NCBI RefSeq assembly: GCF_030530635.1
Contig: NZ_JAUMUL010000003.1
Location: 82,511-146,510 of the forward strand
DNA: 64,000 nucleotides
Direction: 5' to 3'
From: Actinomyces sp.
GTDB taxonomy: Bacteria > Actinomycetota > Actinomycetes > Actinomycetales > Actinomycetaceae
Shown here: piece by piece, positions 25,746 through 33,482 of the stretch
Position numbering within the stretch: position 1 is the stretch's first letter
Layout: every line of letters begins with the position of its first letter
Translations under genes and position numbers: made by a program
Notes under the pieces: model-generated
Databases searched by the model: none
Told to the model about the DNA's origin: nothing
The model's input: only the letters and a program-made list of their open reading frames with translations

Positions 25746-26618
25746 TCAGCGGCGGCCGCGCTCGAGCAGATCAAGAAGGTACTGGCCGTAGCCGGACTTG
25801 ACCAGTGGCTCGGCGCGCTCTCGCAGACCGTCGTCGTCGATGAAGCCCATGCGCCAGGCGACCTCCTCCGGGCAGCCGATGTTCAGGCCCTGGCGGTGCT
25901 GGACGGTGCGCACGAATCCGGTGGCGTCAGCCAGGGAGTCGAAGGTGCCGGTGTCCAGCCACGCGGTGCCGCGGGGGAGGACCTCCACGGTGAGCCGCCC
26001 GGCCTCCAGGTAGGTGCGGTTGACATCGGTGATCTCATACTCGCCGCGCGCGGAGGGAGTGAGGTTCTTAGCGATCTCCACCACGTCGTTGTCGTAGAAG
26101 TACAGGCCGGGCACGGCGTAGTCGGACTTGGGTCGGGCGGGCTTCTCCTCTATGGAGATGGCTTTGAAGTCGGTGTCGAACTCCACCACGCCGTACGCAC
26201 TCGGATCGGCCACCTGATAGGCGTATACAACCCCGCCGTCGGGGCTGGTGTGGCGGCGCAGACGCGTGCCCATACCCGGGCCGTAGAAGATGTTGTCTCC
26301 CAGCACCAAGGCGGCCGGCTGGTCGCCGATGAAGTCCGCGCCCAGGACGAAGGCCTGCGCCAGTCCGTTGGGCACGTCCTGCACCGTGTAGGACAGGTTC
26401 ACGCCCAACTGAGAGCCATCGCCCAGCAGCCGGTGGAAGCTCGCCGCGTCATGCGGAGTGGTGATCACCAGGACGTCCTGGATGCCCGCAAGCATGAGTG
26501 TGCTCAGTGGGTAATAGATCATCGGCTTGTCGTACACCGGGACCAGCTGCTTGGAGGTGCCCAGAGTGATCGGGTTCAGTCGCGTGCCGGAGCCGCCGGC
26601 CAGGATGATGCCTCGCAT
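25746..26618 (-). CDS. rmlA: Glucose-1-phosphate thymidylyltransferase
   Basis: The 290-residue enzyme makes dTDP-glucose from dTTP and glucose 1-phosphate, the first step to dTDP-rhamnose. The start MRGIILAGGSGTRLNPITLG is the canonical N terminus with the nucleotide-binding loop; earlier in-frame starts would add a non-homologous leader of about 69 residues that overlaps manA. Other motifs are LVPVYDKPMIYYPL, LVLGDNIFYG, SIEEKPARPKSDYAV and TAWLDTGTFDSL. Length is typical. It is first in a leftward pair with rmlCD and divergent from manA, with 113 bp between the start codons. Confidence 0.95.
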   Translation of the reverse strand: MRGIILAGGSGTRLNPITLGTSKQLVPVYDKPMIYYPLSTLMLAGIQDVLVITTPHDAASFHRLLGDGSQLGVNLSYTVQDVPNGLAQAFVLGADFIGDQPAALVLGDNIFYGPGMGTRLRRHTSPDGGVVYAYQVADPSAYGVVEFDTDFKAISIEEKPARPKSDYAVPGLYFYDNDVVEIAKNLTPSARGEYEITDVNRTYLEAGRLTVEVLPRGTAWLDTGTFDSLADATGFVRTVQHRQGLNIGCPEEVAWRMGFIDDDGLRERAEPLVKSGYGQYLLDLLERGRR

Positions 26619-26731
26619 GGGCACAGTGTGGCCCATCCACGTGCTGTTCTGCCGCAAATGGGCCAGACGCGTTTTGTGATTCCGGCCGGCGTTCGAACTC
26701 TTAACTGAAGGGTCGGCTACCGTTGGCGCCC

Positions 26732-27919
26732 ATGGAACGTCTTGACGGTGCGCGGCGGCGCTATGACTGGGGCTCAGCCGAGGCCATCCCCGAGTTCCTG
26801 GGCATTGAGGCGGACGGCGAACCATGGGCGGAGCAGTGGTTCGGCGCCCACCCGGCCGGCCGCACCCTGGCCGGTACGCGCACTCTCGCCGAGCTGATCG
26901 ACTCCGATCCGCGGCGCCTGCTGGGCGAGGATGTGGCGCGGCGCTTCGGACCCAGACTGCCCTTCCTGCTCAAGCTCATCGCTCCCGCCCGGGTCCTCTC
27001 CCTGCAGGTGCACCCCTCATTGGAACAGGCCGTTGCCGGCTACGAGCTGGAGAATGAGGCCGGCGTGCCCCTGGACAGTGCGGTGCGCAACTACAAGGAC
27101 ACCAACCACAAGCCCGAGATGGTGCTGGCCCTGACCCGCTTCGAGGCCGTGGCGGGTTTCCGGGCACCCCGGCGGGCAGCGGAGATACTGGCAGATCTGC
27201 GCTCCCCGCTGGCCCGGCGAATGCGCCGCACCCTGCGGCTGAATCCGACTCGCTTCGGAATCCGGCAGGTATTCACCGATCTCGTCTCCGCCGCCACCCG
27301 GCCGCAGGTCGAGGAAACCGCCGCACTGGTTGCGGAGATCGATGCTCGCCTGATCGCCGGAGCCTCGCCGTCGCGGCGGGTGGACTCCAATGTGATCAGC
27401 ATGTGGCGCTCCTTCCCCGGCGACCCGGGTGTGGCTGCGGCTCTACTACTCAATCCCGTCACGCTGCGTCCGGGCGAGTCGCTGTTCGTGCCCGCCGGTA
27501 GTGTGCACGCCTATGTGTCCGGCATGGGCATTGAGGTAATGGCTTCCTCCGACAACGTGCTGCGCGCAGGGCTGACCTCCAAACACGTGGATGTGCCGCA
27601 GATGCTGGCCTGTGTGGACTATGTGGCGGCGCCACCGGTGCGTCCGGCCCCCGAGTATCTGTCCCGCGCCACCCGCGCCTACTACGCACCTGTGGACGAT
27701 TTCGAGCTGATGGTGACCACGGTGGTCCCGTCCGACGGGCGCGTCCAGGTTCCCGGCCGGGGGCCGCGGATCTTATTGGCGACCGAAGGCGACACGCTGA
27801 TCACCACGCCTGCGGGACAGGCCCGGTTGATCCAGGGGCAGGCGCTGTTCATCGGTGCCGATGAGCGCACGCTTGCCGTTGAGGGGGAGGGGACGGTGGT
27901 CCAGGCCGATGTGCCGTAG
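26732..27919 (+). CDS. manA: Mannose-6-phosphate isomerase, class I
   Basis: The 395-residue enzyme interconverts fructose 6-phosphate and mannose 6-phosphate and so supplies mannose for GDP-mannose. Zinc-site segments are visible: SLQVHPSLEQA, DTNHKPEMVLAL and VPAGSVHAYVSG. The ATG at 26732 is favoured over a TTG three codons earlier; no ribosome site is seen, and TACCGT 10 nt upstream could be a -10 of a near-leaderless mRNA. In mycobacteria manA also lies near whiB2 and related genes. Its last 71 bp overlap the convergent TIGR03089 gene. Confidence 0.92.
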   Translation: MERLDGARRRYDWGSAEAIPEFLGIEADGEPWAEQWFGAHPAGRTLAGTRTLAELIDSDPRRLLGEDVARRFGPRLPFLLKLIAPARVLSLQVHPSLEQAVAGYELENEAGVPLDSAVRNYKDTNHKPEMVLALTRFEAVAGFRAPRRAAEILADLRSPLARRMRRTLRLNPTRFGIRQVFTDLVSAATRPQVEETAALVAEIDARLIAGASPSRRVDSNVISMWRSFPGDPGVAAALLLNPVTLRPGESLFVPAGSVHAYVSGMGIEVMASSDNVLRAGLTSKHVDVPQMLACVDYVAAPPVRPAPEYLSRATRAYYAPVDDFELMVTTVVPSDGRVQVPGRGPRILLATEGDTLITTPAGQARLIQGQALFIGADERTLAVEGEGTVVQADVP

Positions 27920-28754
27920 CGCCCTCCTGTCGGCAGGCTGCCCGGACGAGTTCGGCATCGGAGTCCTGGGAGATCAGCACTGCCGTTAGGCCGGTGCGCC
28001 ATGCGGCGAGCACGCCGCGCACCGCCCCCAGGGGTGAATCGGCTCGAACCATGACGGCGCGCCCGGCGCCGCGCAGATCGGAAGACTCGATGCCTGGGTG
28101 AACGGGAGCTGGTCCAGCGCTGCCTGCCTTTGGGGGCGAATCGACCGTGCCCGCGGCCAGGGCGTCGCGCGACAGCTCCGCCGAGTCGCCCGGTAGTTTC
28201 CTCGGTCGTGTCTCAGCTCCCTCCAGAACCGCTGCACGATGGCCATCGATTCGCAGGGACGGGAAGGAGTCCGCGCGTGTCATGACGTCGGCGACGCCAT
28301 CGAGTACCAGCGGCGGCAGCGATTCGGGCCAGCGCACTGCCAGGGGTTCGCGTGGAACCAGGACCTGCAGCTGCGCATTCGCATCCAGCCCGGAGTGGGT
28401 GAATGCCACCGACACGTCCACAGGTCGGGGCGGCCCTGGCGTGGCCGGGGTCGGCCGGTCGGTTTCGGCGGAGGATCTGAACAGCACGGTGCCGCCGGTC
28501 AGCCAGACGCCGCCGCACCAGGTCATCGTGCGCCAGTGCACGCCCAGACCCAGGTGCACGAGCGGGCCCGCTCCGGGATCGTTCCCGATAACCTCTTCAA
28601 CGAGCAGGTTGGCGATTTTGCATTGCCACATGTGCAGCACGCGTCCGGTCAGCTCCACACGCTCGCCGGGTGCATACCAGACCAGCCAGGGGCGATCGGA
28701 GTCCGTAGCGGAGGGGAGCAGTGTGGCCAGGGGATCGGCTGGGGTGTCGTGCAC
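27849..28754 (-). CDS. TIGR03089 family protein
   Basis: The 301-residue product matches the actinobacterial TIGR03089 family by its opening DRPWLVWYAPGERVELTGRV and by the middle segment VSVAFTHSGLDANAQLQVLVP, which resembles a partial adenylate-forming (AMP-ligase-like) fold lacking catalytic motifs. Function is not known. Its mycobacterial counterpart lies in the same whiB2-rml region. The GTG at 28754 is chosen; a TTG at 28766 is also possible. The family-like part ends near residue 279. The last 21 residues, rich in proline and arginine, are encoded antisense to the end of manA and are probably a late extension. Confidence 0.72.
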   Translation of the reverse strand: MHDTPADPLATLLPSATDSDRPWLVWYAPGERVELTGRVLHMWQCKIANLLVEEVIGNDPGAGPLVHLGLGVHWRTMTWCGGVWLTGGTVLFRSSAETDRPTPATPGPPRPVDVSVAFTHSGLDANAQLQVLVPREPLAVRWPESLPPLVLDGVADVMTRADSFPSLRIDGHRAAVLEGAETRPRKLPGDSAELSRDALAAGTVDSPPKAGSAGPAPVHPGIESSDLRGAGRAVMVRADSPLGAVRGVLAAWRTGLTAVLISQDSDAELVRAACRQEGATAHRPGPPSPPPQRQACAHRHR

Positions 28755-28873
28755 AACCGGATCCAATCAGACCGGGCGCCGAGGCGAAAGTGATTGGGCC
28801 CTATCTGGTGCGCCGGGTATGCAGCTCTACCTGCGGCCCGCAGGAGACGTTGCGGAACCGCAATCTTCCGCAC

Positions 28874-28895
28874 GGTACTTTCCCAGGAAAGTGCC
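28874..28895. promoter_or_regulatory. 22-bp inverted repeat, possible operator
   Basis: GGTACTTTCC and GGAAAGTGCC flank a CA centre; nine of ten pairs are Watson-Crick and one is G-T. It lies 143 bp before the whiB -35 box and 120 bp before the TIGR03089 start. A regulator site or an RNA hairpin are both possible. Confidence 0.4.
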
Positions 28896-29037
28896 CTGAA
28901 TCAGGCGGGGGTCGTCGGCGGGCGTATCCGGTCGGACCTCGCGGATCGCGTAACGCCGCGCGAAAGTCAGGGTGAGCGCACTTGATTCCAAGGAGGTGTG
29001 CGGGCCGTCGCAATTGAGTGAATTTCCCGGCCTCGGC

Positions 29038-29067
29038 TTGACTCGCGGAGGCTCACACCCGTGTAAT
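29038..29067 (+). promoter_or_regulatory. Sigma-70-like promoter of whiB
   Basis: TTGACT at 29038-29043 and TGTAAT at 29062-29067 are 18 bp apart. Transcription would start near 29074, leaving a leader of about 33 nt that contains a strong AAAGGAGG site before the GTG. Confidence 0.65.
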
Positions 29068-29106
29068 TCTACGTATACATCGTCCTTGTCCTGAAAGGAG
29101 GCCATC

Positions 29107-29424
29107 GTGTGGAACATCCTCGGTGACGGGCCGCTTGAGCGGTCTGACGGCGCCGACGACGAGGCGCTCCTTCTTCTGCTCGGCGACGACGATCCCGATG
29201 AGGGCCCGCTGGCGTGGCAGGAGCGCGCCCTGTGCGCCCAGACCGACCCGGAGGCGTTCTTCCCCGAGAAGGGCGGCTCCACCCGCGAGGCCAAACGCGT
29301 GTGCGCCTCCTGTGAGGTCCGCGAGGAATGTCTGGAGTACGCACTGGCCAACGACGAGCGCTTCGGGATCTGGGGAGGCCTGTCCGAGCGCGAGCGGCGT
29401 AAGCTCAAACGGCGCGCTGTATGA
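29107..29424 (+). CDS. whiB2: WhiB family iron-sulfur regulator, WhiB2/WhmD-like
   Basis: The 105-residue protein has the four cysteines that bind a 4Fe-4S cluster at positions 43, 66, 69 and 75 (C-x22-C-x2-C-x5-C), followed by the FGIWGGLSERERRKLKRR turn and basic DNA-binding tail. WhiB proteins act with the main sigma factor. The acidic N terminus and the neighbours (TIGR03089, a large GT, DUF3499) match the WhiB2/WhmD locus of mycobacteria, where it controls septation and division. GTG start with AAAGGAGG 5 nt upstream. It overlaps the next gene by 4 nt, an unusual tight link of a regulator to a GT. Confidence 0.9.
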   Translation: MWNILGDGPLERSDGADDEALLLLLGDDDPDEGPLAWQERALCAQTDPEAFFPEKGGSTREAKRVCASCEVREECLEYALANDERFGIWGGLSERERRKLKRRAV

Positions 29425-32400
29425 GTCGGGCTGGAGGTGCCGTGCAGGAGTCCGCGCCTGGCGGGGTCCTCGCGGTCCTCGTCTCCGCCGGGGTCACTCC
29501 GTACTTGCCTGAGACCCTGCGCGCGTTGTCCGATCAGTCCCTCGCCCCGGAAGTGCTGCTGATCGTCGACGTCGCCTCCCGTGCTAATGGGCTCGGCGAC
29601 GGCACGCCCATTGAGGAGGCCGTGGTCGCCTCCGGTGTTGATGACTTCGCTGCTGTGCGCGTGGTGCATGCCCCCGAGGCGACCGGTTTCGGTGACGCGG
29701 TGAAACGTGGCCTGGCCAAATACGCCGAACTCATCGCCAAGGGCAATCGCAGACGGCGCCGGCGAGGTGCCGACCGTCATATCGGGACGCAGCCGACGGA
29801 CTGCGAGGATGCCTCCGCCGCGGCATCCGCAACCGGATCCGGACCACTCACCGGGCCTACGGGGGCCATGTCTCCGATCTCCGAGGCCGAGGTCCGTGGA
29901 GTGTCCCGCATCAACGCGCCCGCCGAGGAGGCCTTCAACGGCTCCTGGCTCTGGTTGCTGCACGACGACTCCGCCCCCGGGCCGGACTGTCTGGCTTGTC
30001 TGCTCGCAGCCGTCCGCACGGCCCGCTCGGTGGCTCTGGCCGGCCCCAAACAGGTCGACTGGGACCGACCCCATGAGCTGTTGGAGGTAGGTCTGCGCAC
30101 CACCGCCTCCGCCAGGCGGGCCAACGACGTGGTTGAGGGGGAGGTCGATCAGGGTCAGTATGACGACCGTTCCGATATGCTCGCCGTGGGCAGTGCTGGA
30201 GCGCTGATCGACCGCGTGGTCTGGGATGAGCTTGACGGCACCTCCTGCGCATTTCCGATCTTCGACGACGGTCTGGAATTGTCCCGGGCCGTACGTCTGG
30301 CCGGGCATCGCGTGGTGGTGGTCCCTAACGCCATCATTCGTCACCGTCGCGCCAGTTACCTAGGGCTGCGCCCCGGTCAGCGGATCCACGGCTCAAGCCG
30401 GGCCGGACAGGATCGCGGATCCGGTGAGCCGCTCGATCTCGGCCCGCCTGCCGCGGCTGCAGAGCCCGACCCGGATCGGTCGTTCCGTGCGCGGCGTGTA
30501 GCCCAGCTGACCGCGTGGGCGACTTTCTCAGCCCGGCCGGTTTGGATGCTGAGGGTGTGGTTCCTCATGCTCGGGCTGGCCCGCGCCGCCTGGCGGCTGC
30601 TGACCAAGGCCCCCGCATTGGCCCGCGACGAATTGGCCGCGGCGCTCGCCGTCGCCGGACGCACCGCCGCGATCCGCAGCGGCCGCAGGCGTCTGGCGGA
30701 ACACCAGGAGGTACGCCGCTCGGTGTTGGCCGAGCTGTATGTCAGCGCAGGAGACATCCGTGCCTCCCGCCGTGACCGGCGCCGGCAGGAGCGTGAACGC
30801 GCCGCCCGCGAGGCGGCCCGCAGTGAGTTGGAACTGCGTGAGTTGGCCGCCCTGACCCGACGGCGCCGCCTCGGCCTGGCCTGTGTCATGATCGTTGTGA
30901 CCGCGGTCGCCGCCGTCGGGCTGTCGCAGATCCTGGTAACACGCACGGTAATGGGTGGCGCCCTGCCGGGCCTGGGGGCCGGCTGGCGAGAGCTGTGGGA
31001 CGCCGCCTGGTCCACCTGGGCGGTCTCGGGCGACGGCTACCCCGCCGCTATAAGCCCCCTATTGGCCGTACTCGCCCCACCTGTGGCGGTTGGCTCCTGG
31101 TTCGGTCTCGACGGCGACGCCCTGATGCATTTGCTGTTGGTGCTGGCCATTCCACTGGCCGCACTCGGAGCCTGGTACGCCGCCGGCACGATCACCCGCC
31201 GCAATCCGCTGCGCGCCTGGGCCGCATGTGTATGGGCGCTGGCGCCGGCGCTACTGCTGGCGGTCGGGCAGGGGCGGCTGACGGCTGTGATCATTCACCT
31301 GGCGCTGCCGTGGGCGTTGACGGCTCTCGCCCGCGCGCTGGGGACGGACCGGCGCGACGTGATCCTGTCAGGGATGATCGGCGCGCACCACGCCACCCAG
31401 GCGGAGAAGGACGAGCTGGACCGGTTCGCGGCCGAAACCATTGAGGACCTGGCCGAACTCGCCGATGACACAGCTGCCGAGCAGGCGCCGGATCGGGCGG
31501 CAGACAGTGCCTCGGTCGCCGATGACACAGCGGCGGAGGACGAGGTGATCCCGGTGTACTCCGACGCGGTCGCAGACGCGGCCATGCTCGACCCCGACGC
31601 CCCCGTCCTGAGGCCGACCGCGAGCACCGAGGACGCAGCCGCCCCGGAACCGGGGACATCGGTGCAGGCGGCAGAGAGGTCGGTCGACGCCCCGTCCGGC
31701 ACGGATCCCGCTGATGCGGGCGACTCTCATGGCTCCGGCGCGCACGGGACCGACTCGGAATCGACTGACACCGGAACGGCTGCGGCGCAGGCTGCCGGAA
31801 CCGAGGCCGCGGTGATGCCCCCGGAAGGTTACGGGCCCGGTTCGCCCACCGCCGCCGCAGTCGCAGGTCTGCTGCTGAGTCTGATCGTCGCTGTCGCCCC
31901 GGTGACCGCCGTGCTGAGCATTGGCGGGCTGATCCTGCTGGCAGTGTGTGTGCGCCGCAGCGCGCCGCGGCTGCTGCTCACGCTCTTGCCGGTCGTGGCC
32001 ACTGCCGCACCCGCCTGGTGGCGTGCCCTGCGCCTGGCACAGGCAGGCGACCCGGGCGACGCCCTGCGCTATCTTCTCACCGACACCGGTCTGCCTGTAG
32101 CGGTCGCCCCGCCGAGTACCATTGAGACTCTGTTGGGTATGCCGGTCGATGTCGAATCACTGCTCAGCGATCCGGCCCTCGCGCTGACCGCCAAGGTTCT
32201 ACTGGCCTTCGTTCCTGCGGCCGCGGTCTGTGGCCTGCTGACCGGCGGACGCCGCGGGAACCGGGCCCGTGCCGGCTTCGTCCTGGCCCTGGGCGGGCTG
32301 GGTCTGACCGCCGTCGGCACCCGCGTCGTCACCGCGGTCGGCACCCATGCCGATGGCACCGGATCTCTTACGGTCACCGCGTGGGCGGGTACCGGCGTGT

Positions 32401-33482
32401 CCTTCGCCCTGGCCGGCCTACTGGCCGCCGCCCTCGTTGCCGGCGACGCCGCGTACGCGGCGTCGCCGGTTTACACCGCCGGATGGAGGCGCTGGGTGCG
32501 TGTGGGTCTGATCGGCGTGAGTGCAATCGTATTTGCCGCCCCGCTGACCGTGGGTGCTGCGTGGGCGGTGGCAGCCCGTTCATCCACCGCCACCGGCGGC
32601 GATGCCGAGGTGATGGCCCTGCAGCCAGCCAGCAGCCGGATCCCAGTGATCGCCACGGAGATACAGGCCTCCGACACCGCCGGGAGGGTCCTGATCCTGT
32701 CCGCGACCGATGCCGGACTGCGCGCGCGCATCTGGCGCGGTGACGGAACCCAACTGGCCGATGTGACCCCCGACGTCCTGGCCGCACAGTTCGCGGCGCG
32801 TGTGGCCGCTGATGAGACCGCGCCGACCGTCGGCTCCATCGGGGCTCCGGGTGCGACCACCACACTGACCACCGTCCTCAACGACCCTGCCGACGCCGAA
32901 CTGGCCGACCTGGTGGTGCGCGCCGCCGCCGGCCAGGACGAGTCCGTCGCCGACTCCCTGGCTGCCCATGGCATCGCCGTCGTGCTGCTGACCGATTCCG
33001 CCGGCGATGACCTGACCGCCTCCACCCGTGCCGGCTTGGAGGCGACTCCGGGGCTGGAGCAACTCGCCCGTACCGGTTCCGGAACCTCCTGGCGCGTCGC
33101 TCCAGCAGGTGCCACCGACTCCGCCCGGGTCATGCTGGTGGATGCCGCCGGCACCGCAACCAGTGTTCCCTCCGCCGGCACCGGCCGCACGGTGGTGCGT
33201 ACCCGGCTGGAAGCGGGCGCCGGCCGGCGTCTGCTCATTCTTGCCGAGCGCAATGACGGCGCCTGGCGGGCCACGCTGAATGGTGAGCCACTCCAATCCA
33301 GTACCCTCACCGACGCCACCGGCCGCTGGCGCACGGCATTCGTCGTCCCCGCCGACGGTGGCGAACTCATCGTTACGCACGGCACCGCCCTAGGCGCCGT
33401 AGCCGCCGGCGGCATTGGACTCGTCTGGGCCGTGACGGCCCTGGCTGCACTGCCTCTGCGCCGCAGGAGGAGCACCGTATGA
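29421..33482 (+). CDS. Large GT2 / multi-spanning membrane fusion protein
   Basis: The 1353-residue protein starts with a GT-A domain (about 15-330) containing LLHDDSAPGPDCL as metal-binding segment and FDDGLELSRAVRLAGHRVVV as the base region. Arginine-rich helices follow at about 420-485, then about 13 membrane segments from residue 490 on. Between segments, residues about 673-803 form an acidic, Ala/Asp/Thr/Ser-rich insert. A soluble part near 1070-1320 lies before one last membrane segment. Similar large GTs beside whiB2 and a DUF5719 gene occur across Actinobacteria. A wall-linked glycan or glycolipid product is likely; the exact reaction is unknown. Its stop overlaps the next ATG. Confidence 0.8.
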   Translation: MSRAGGAVQESAPGGVLAVLVSAGVTPYLPETLRALSDQSLAPEVLLIVDVASRANGLGDGTPIEEAVVASGVDDFAAVRVVHAPEATGFGDAVKRGLAKYAELIAKGNRRRRRRGADRHIGTQPTDCEDASAAASATGSGPLTGPTGAMSPISEAEVRGVSRINAPAEEAFNGSWLWLLHDDSAPGPDCLACLLAAVRTARSVALAGPKQVDWDRPHELLEVGLRTTASARRANDVVEGEVDQGQYDDRSDMLAVGSAGALIDRVVWDELDGTSCAFPIFDDGLELSRAVRLAGHRVVVVPNAIIRHRRASYLGLRPGQRIHGSSRAGQDRGSGEPLDLGPPAAAAEPDPDRSFRARRVAQLTAWATFSARPVWMLRVWFLMLGLARAAWRLLTKAPALARDELAAALAVAGRTAAIRSGRRRLAEHQEVRRSVLAELYVSAGDIRASRRDRRRQERERAAREAARSELELRELAALTRRRRLGLACVMIVVTAVAAVGLSQILVTRTVMGGALPGLGAGWRELWDAAWSTWAVSGDGYPAAISPLLAVLAPPVAVGSWFGLDGDALMHLLLVLAIPLAALGAWYAAGTITRRNPLRAWAACVWALAPALLLAVGQGRLTAVIIHLALPWALTALARALGTDRRDVILSGMIGAHHATQAEKDELDRFAAETIEDLAELADDTAAEQAPDRAADSASVADDTAAEDEVIPVYSDAVADAAMLDPDAPVLRPTASTEDAAAPEPGTSVQAAERSVDAPSGTDPADAGDSHGSGAHGTDSESTDTGTAAAQAAGTEAAVMPPEGYGPGSPTAAAVAGLLLSLIVAVAPVTAVLSIGGLILLAVCVRRSAPRLLLTLLPVVATAAPAWWRALRLAQAGDPGDALRYLLTDTGLPVAVAPPSTIETLLGMPVDVESLLSDPALALTAKVLLAFVPAAAVCGLLTGGRRGNRARAGFVLALGGLGLTAVGTRVVTAVGTHADGTGSLTVTAWAGTGVSFALAGLLAAALVAGDAAYAASPVYTAGWRRWVRVGLIGVSAIVFAAPLTVGAAWAVAARSSTATGGDAEVMALQPASSRIPVIATEIQASDTAGRVLILSATDAGLRARIWRGDGTQLADVTPDVLAAQFAARVAADETAPTVGSIGAPGATTTLTTVLNDPADAELADLVVRAAAGQDESVADSLAAHGIAVVLLTDSAGDDLTASTRAGLEATPGLEQLARTGSGTSWRVAPAGATDSARVMLVDAAGTATSVPSAGTGRTVVRTRLEAGAGRRLLILAERNDGAWRATLNGEPLQSSTLTDATGRWRTAFVVPADGGELIVTHGTALGAVAAGGIGLVWAVTALAALPLRRRRSTV

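Larger units (their letters stand above)
28755..29106. other. Divergent intergenic region upstream of whiB
   Basis: The 352 bp between the TIGR03089 start and the whiB start contain no convincing gene. They hold a 22-bp inverted repeat (28874-28895), a sigma-70-like promoter (29038-29067) and the whiB ribosome site AAAGGAGG at 29094-29101. A long minus-strand frame through the region continues antisense across whiB and is rejected. Confidence 0.6.

Noticed and set aside
28827..30344. 505-codon minus-strand open frame across the whiB region
   Set aside because: It is antisense to whiB and to the GT domain of the large fusion gene, both with clear motifs. Its translation is low-complexity and Gly/Arg-rich, as expected of a GC-rich shadow.
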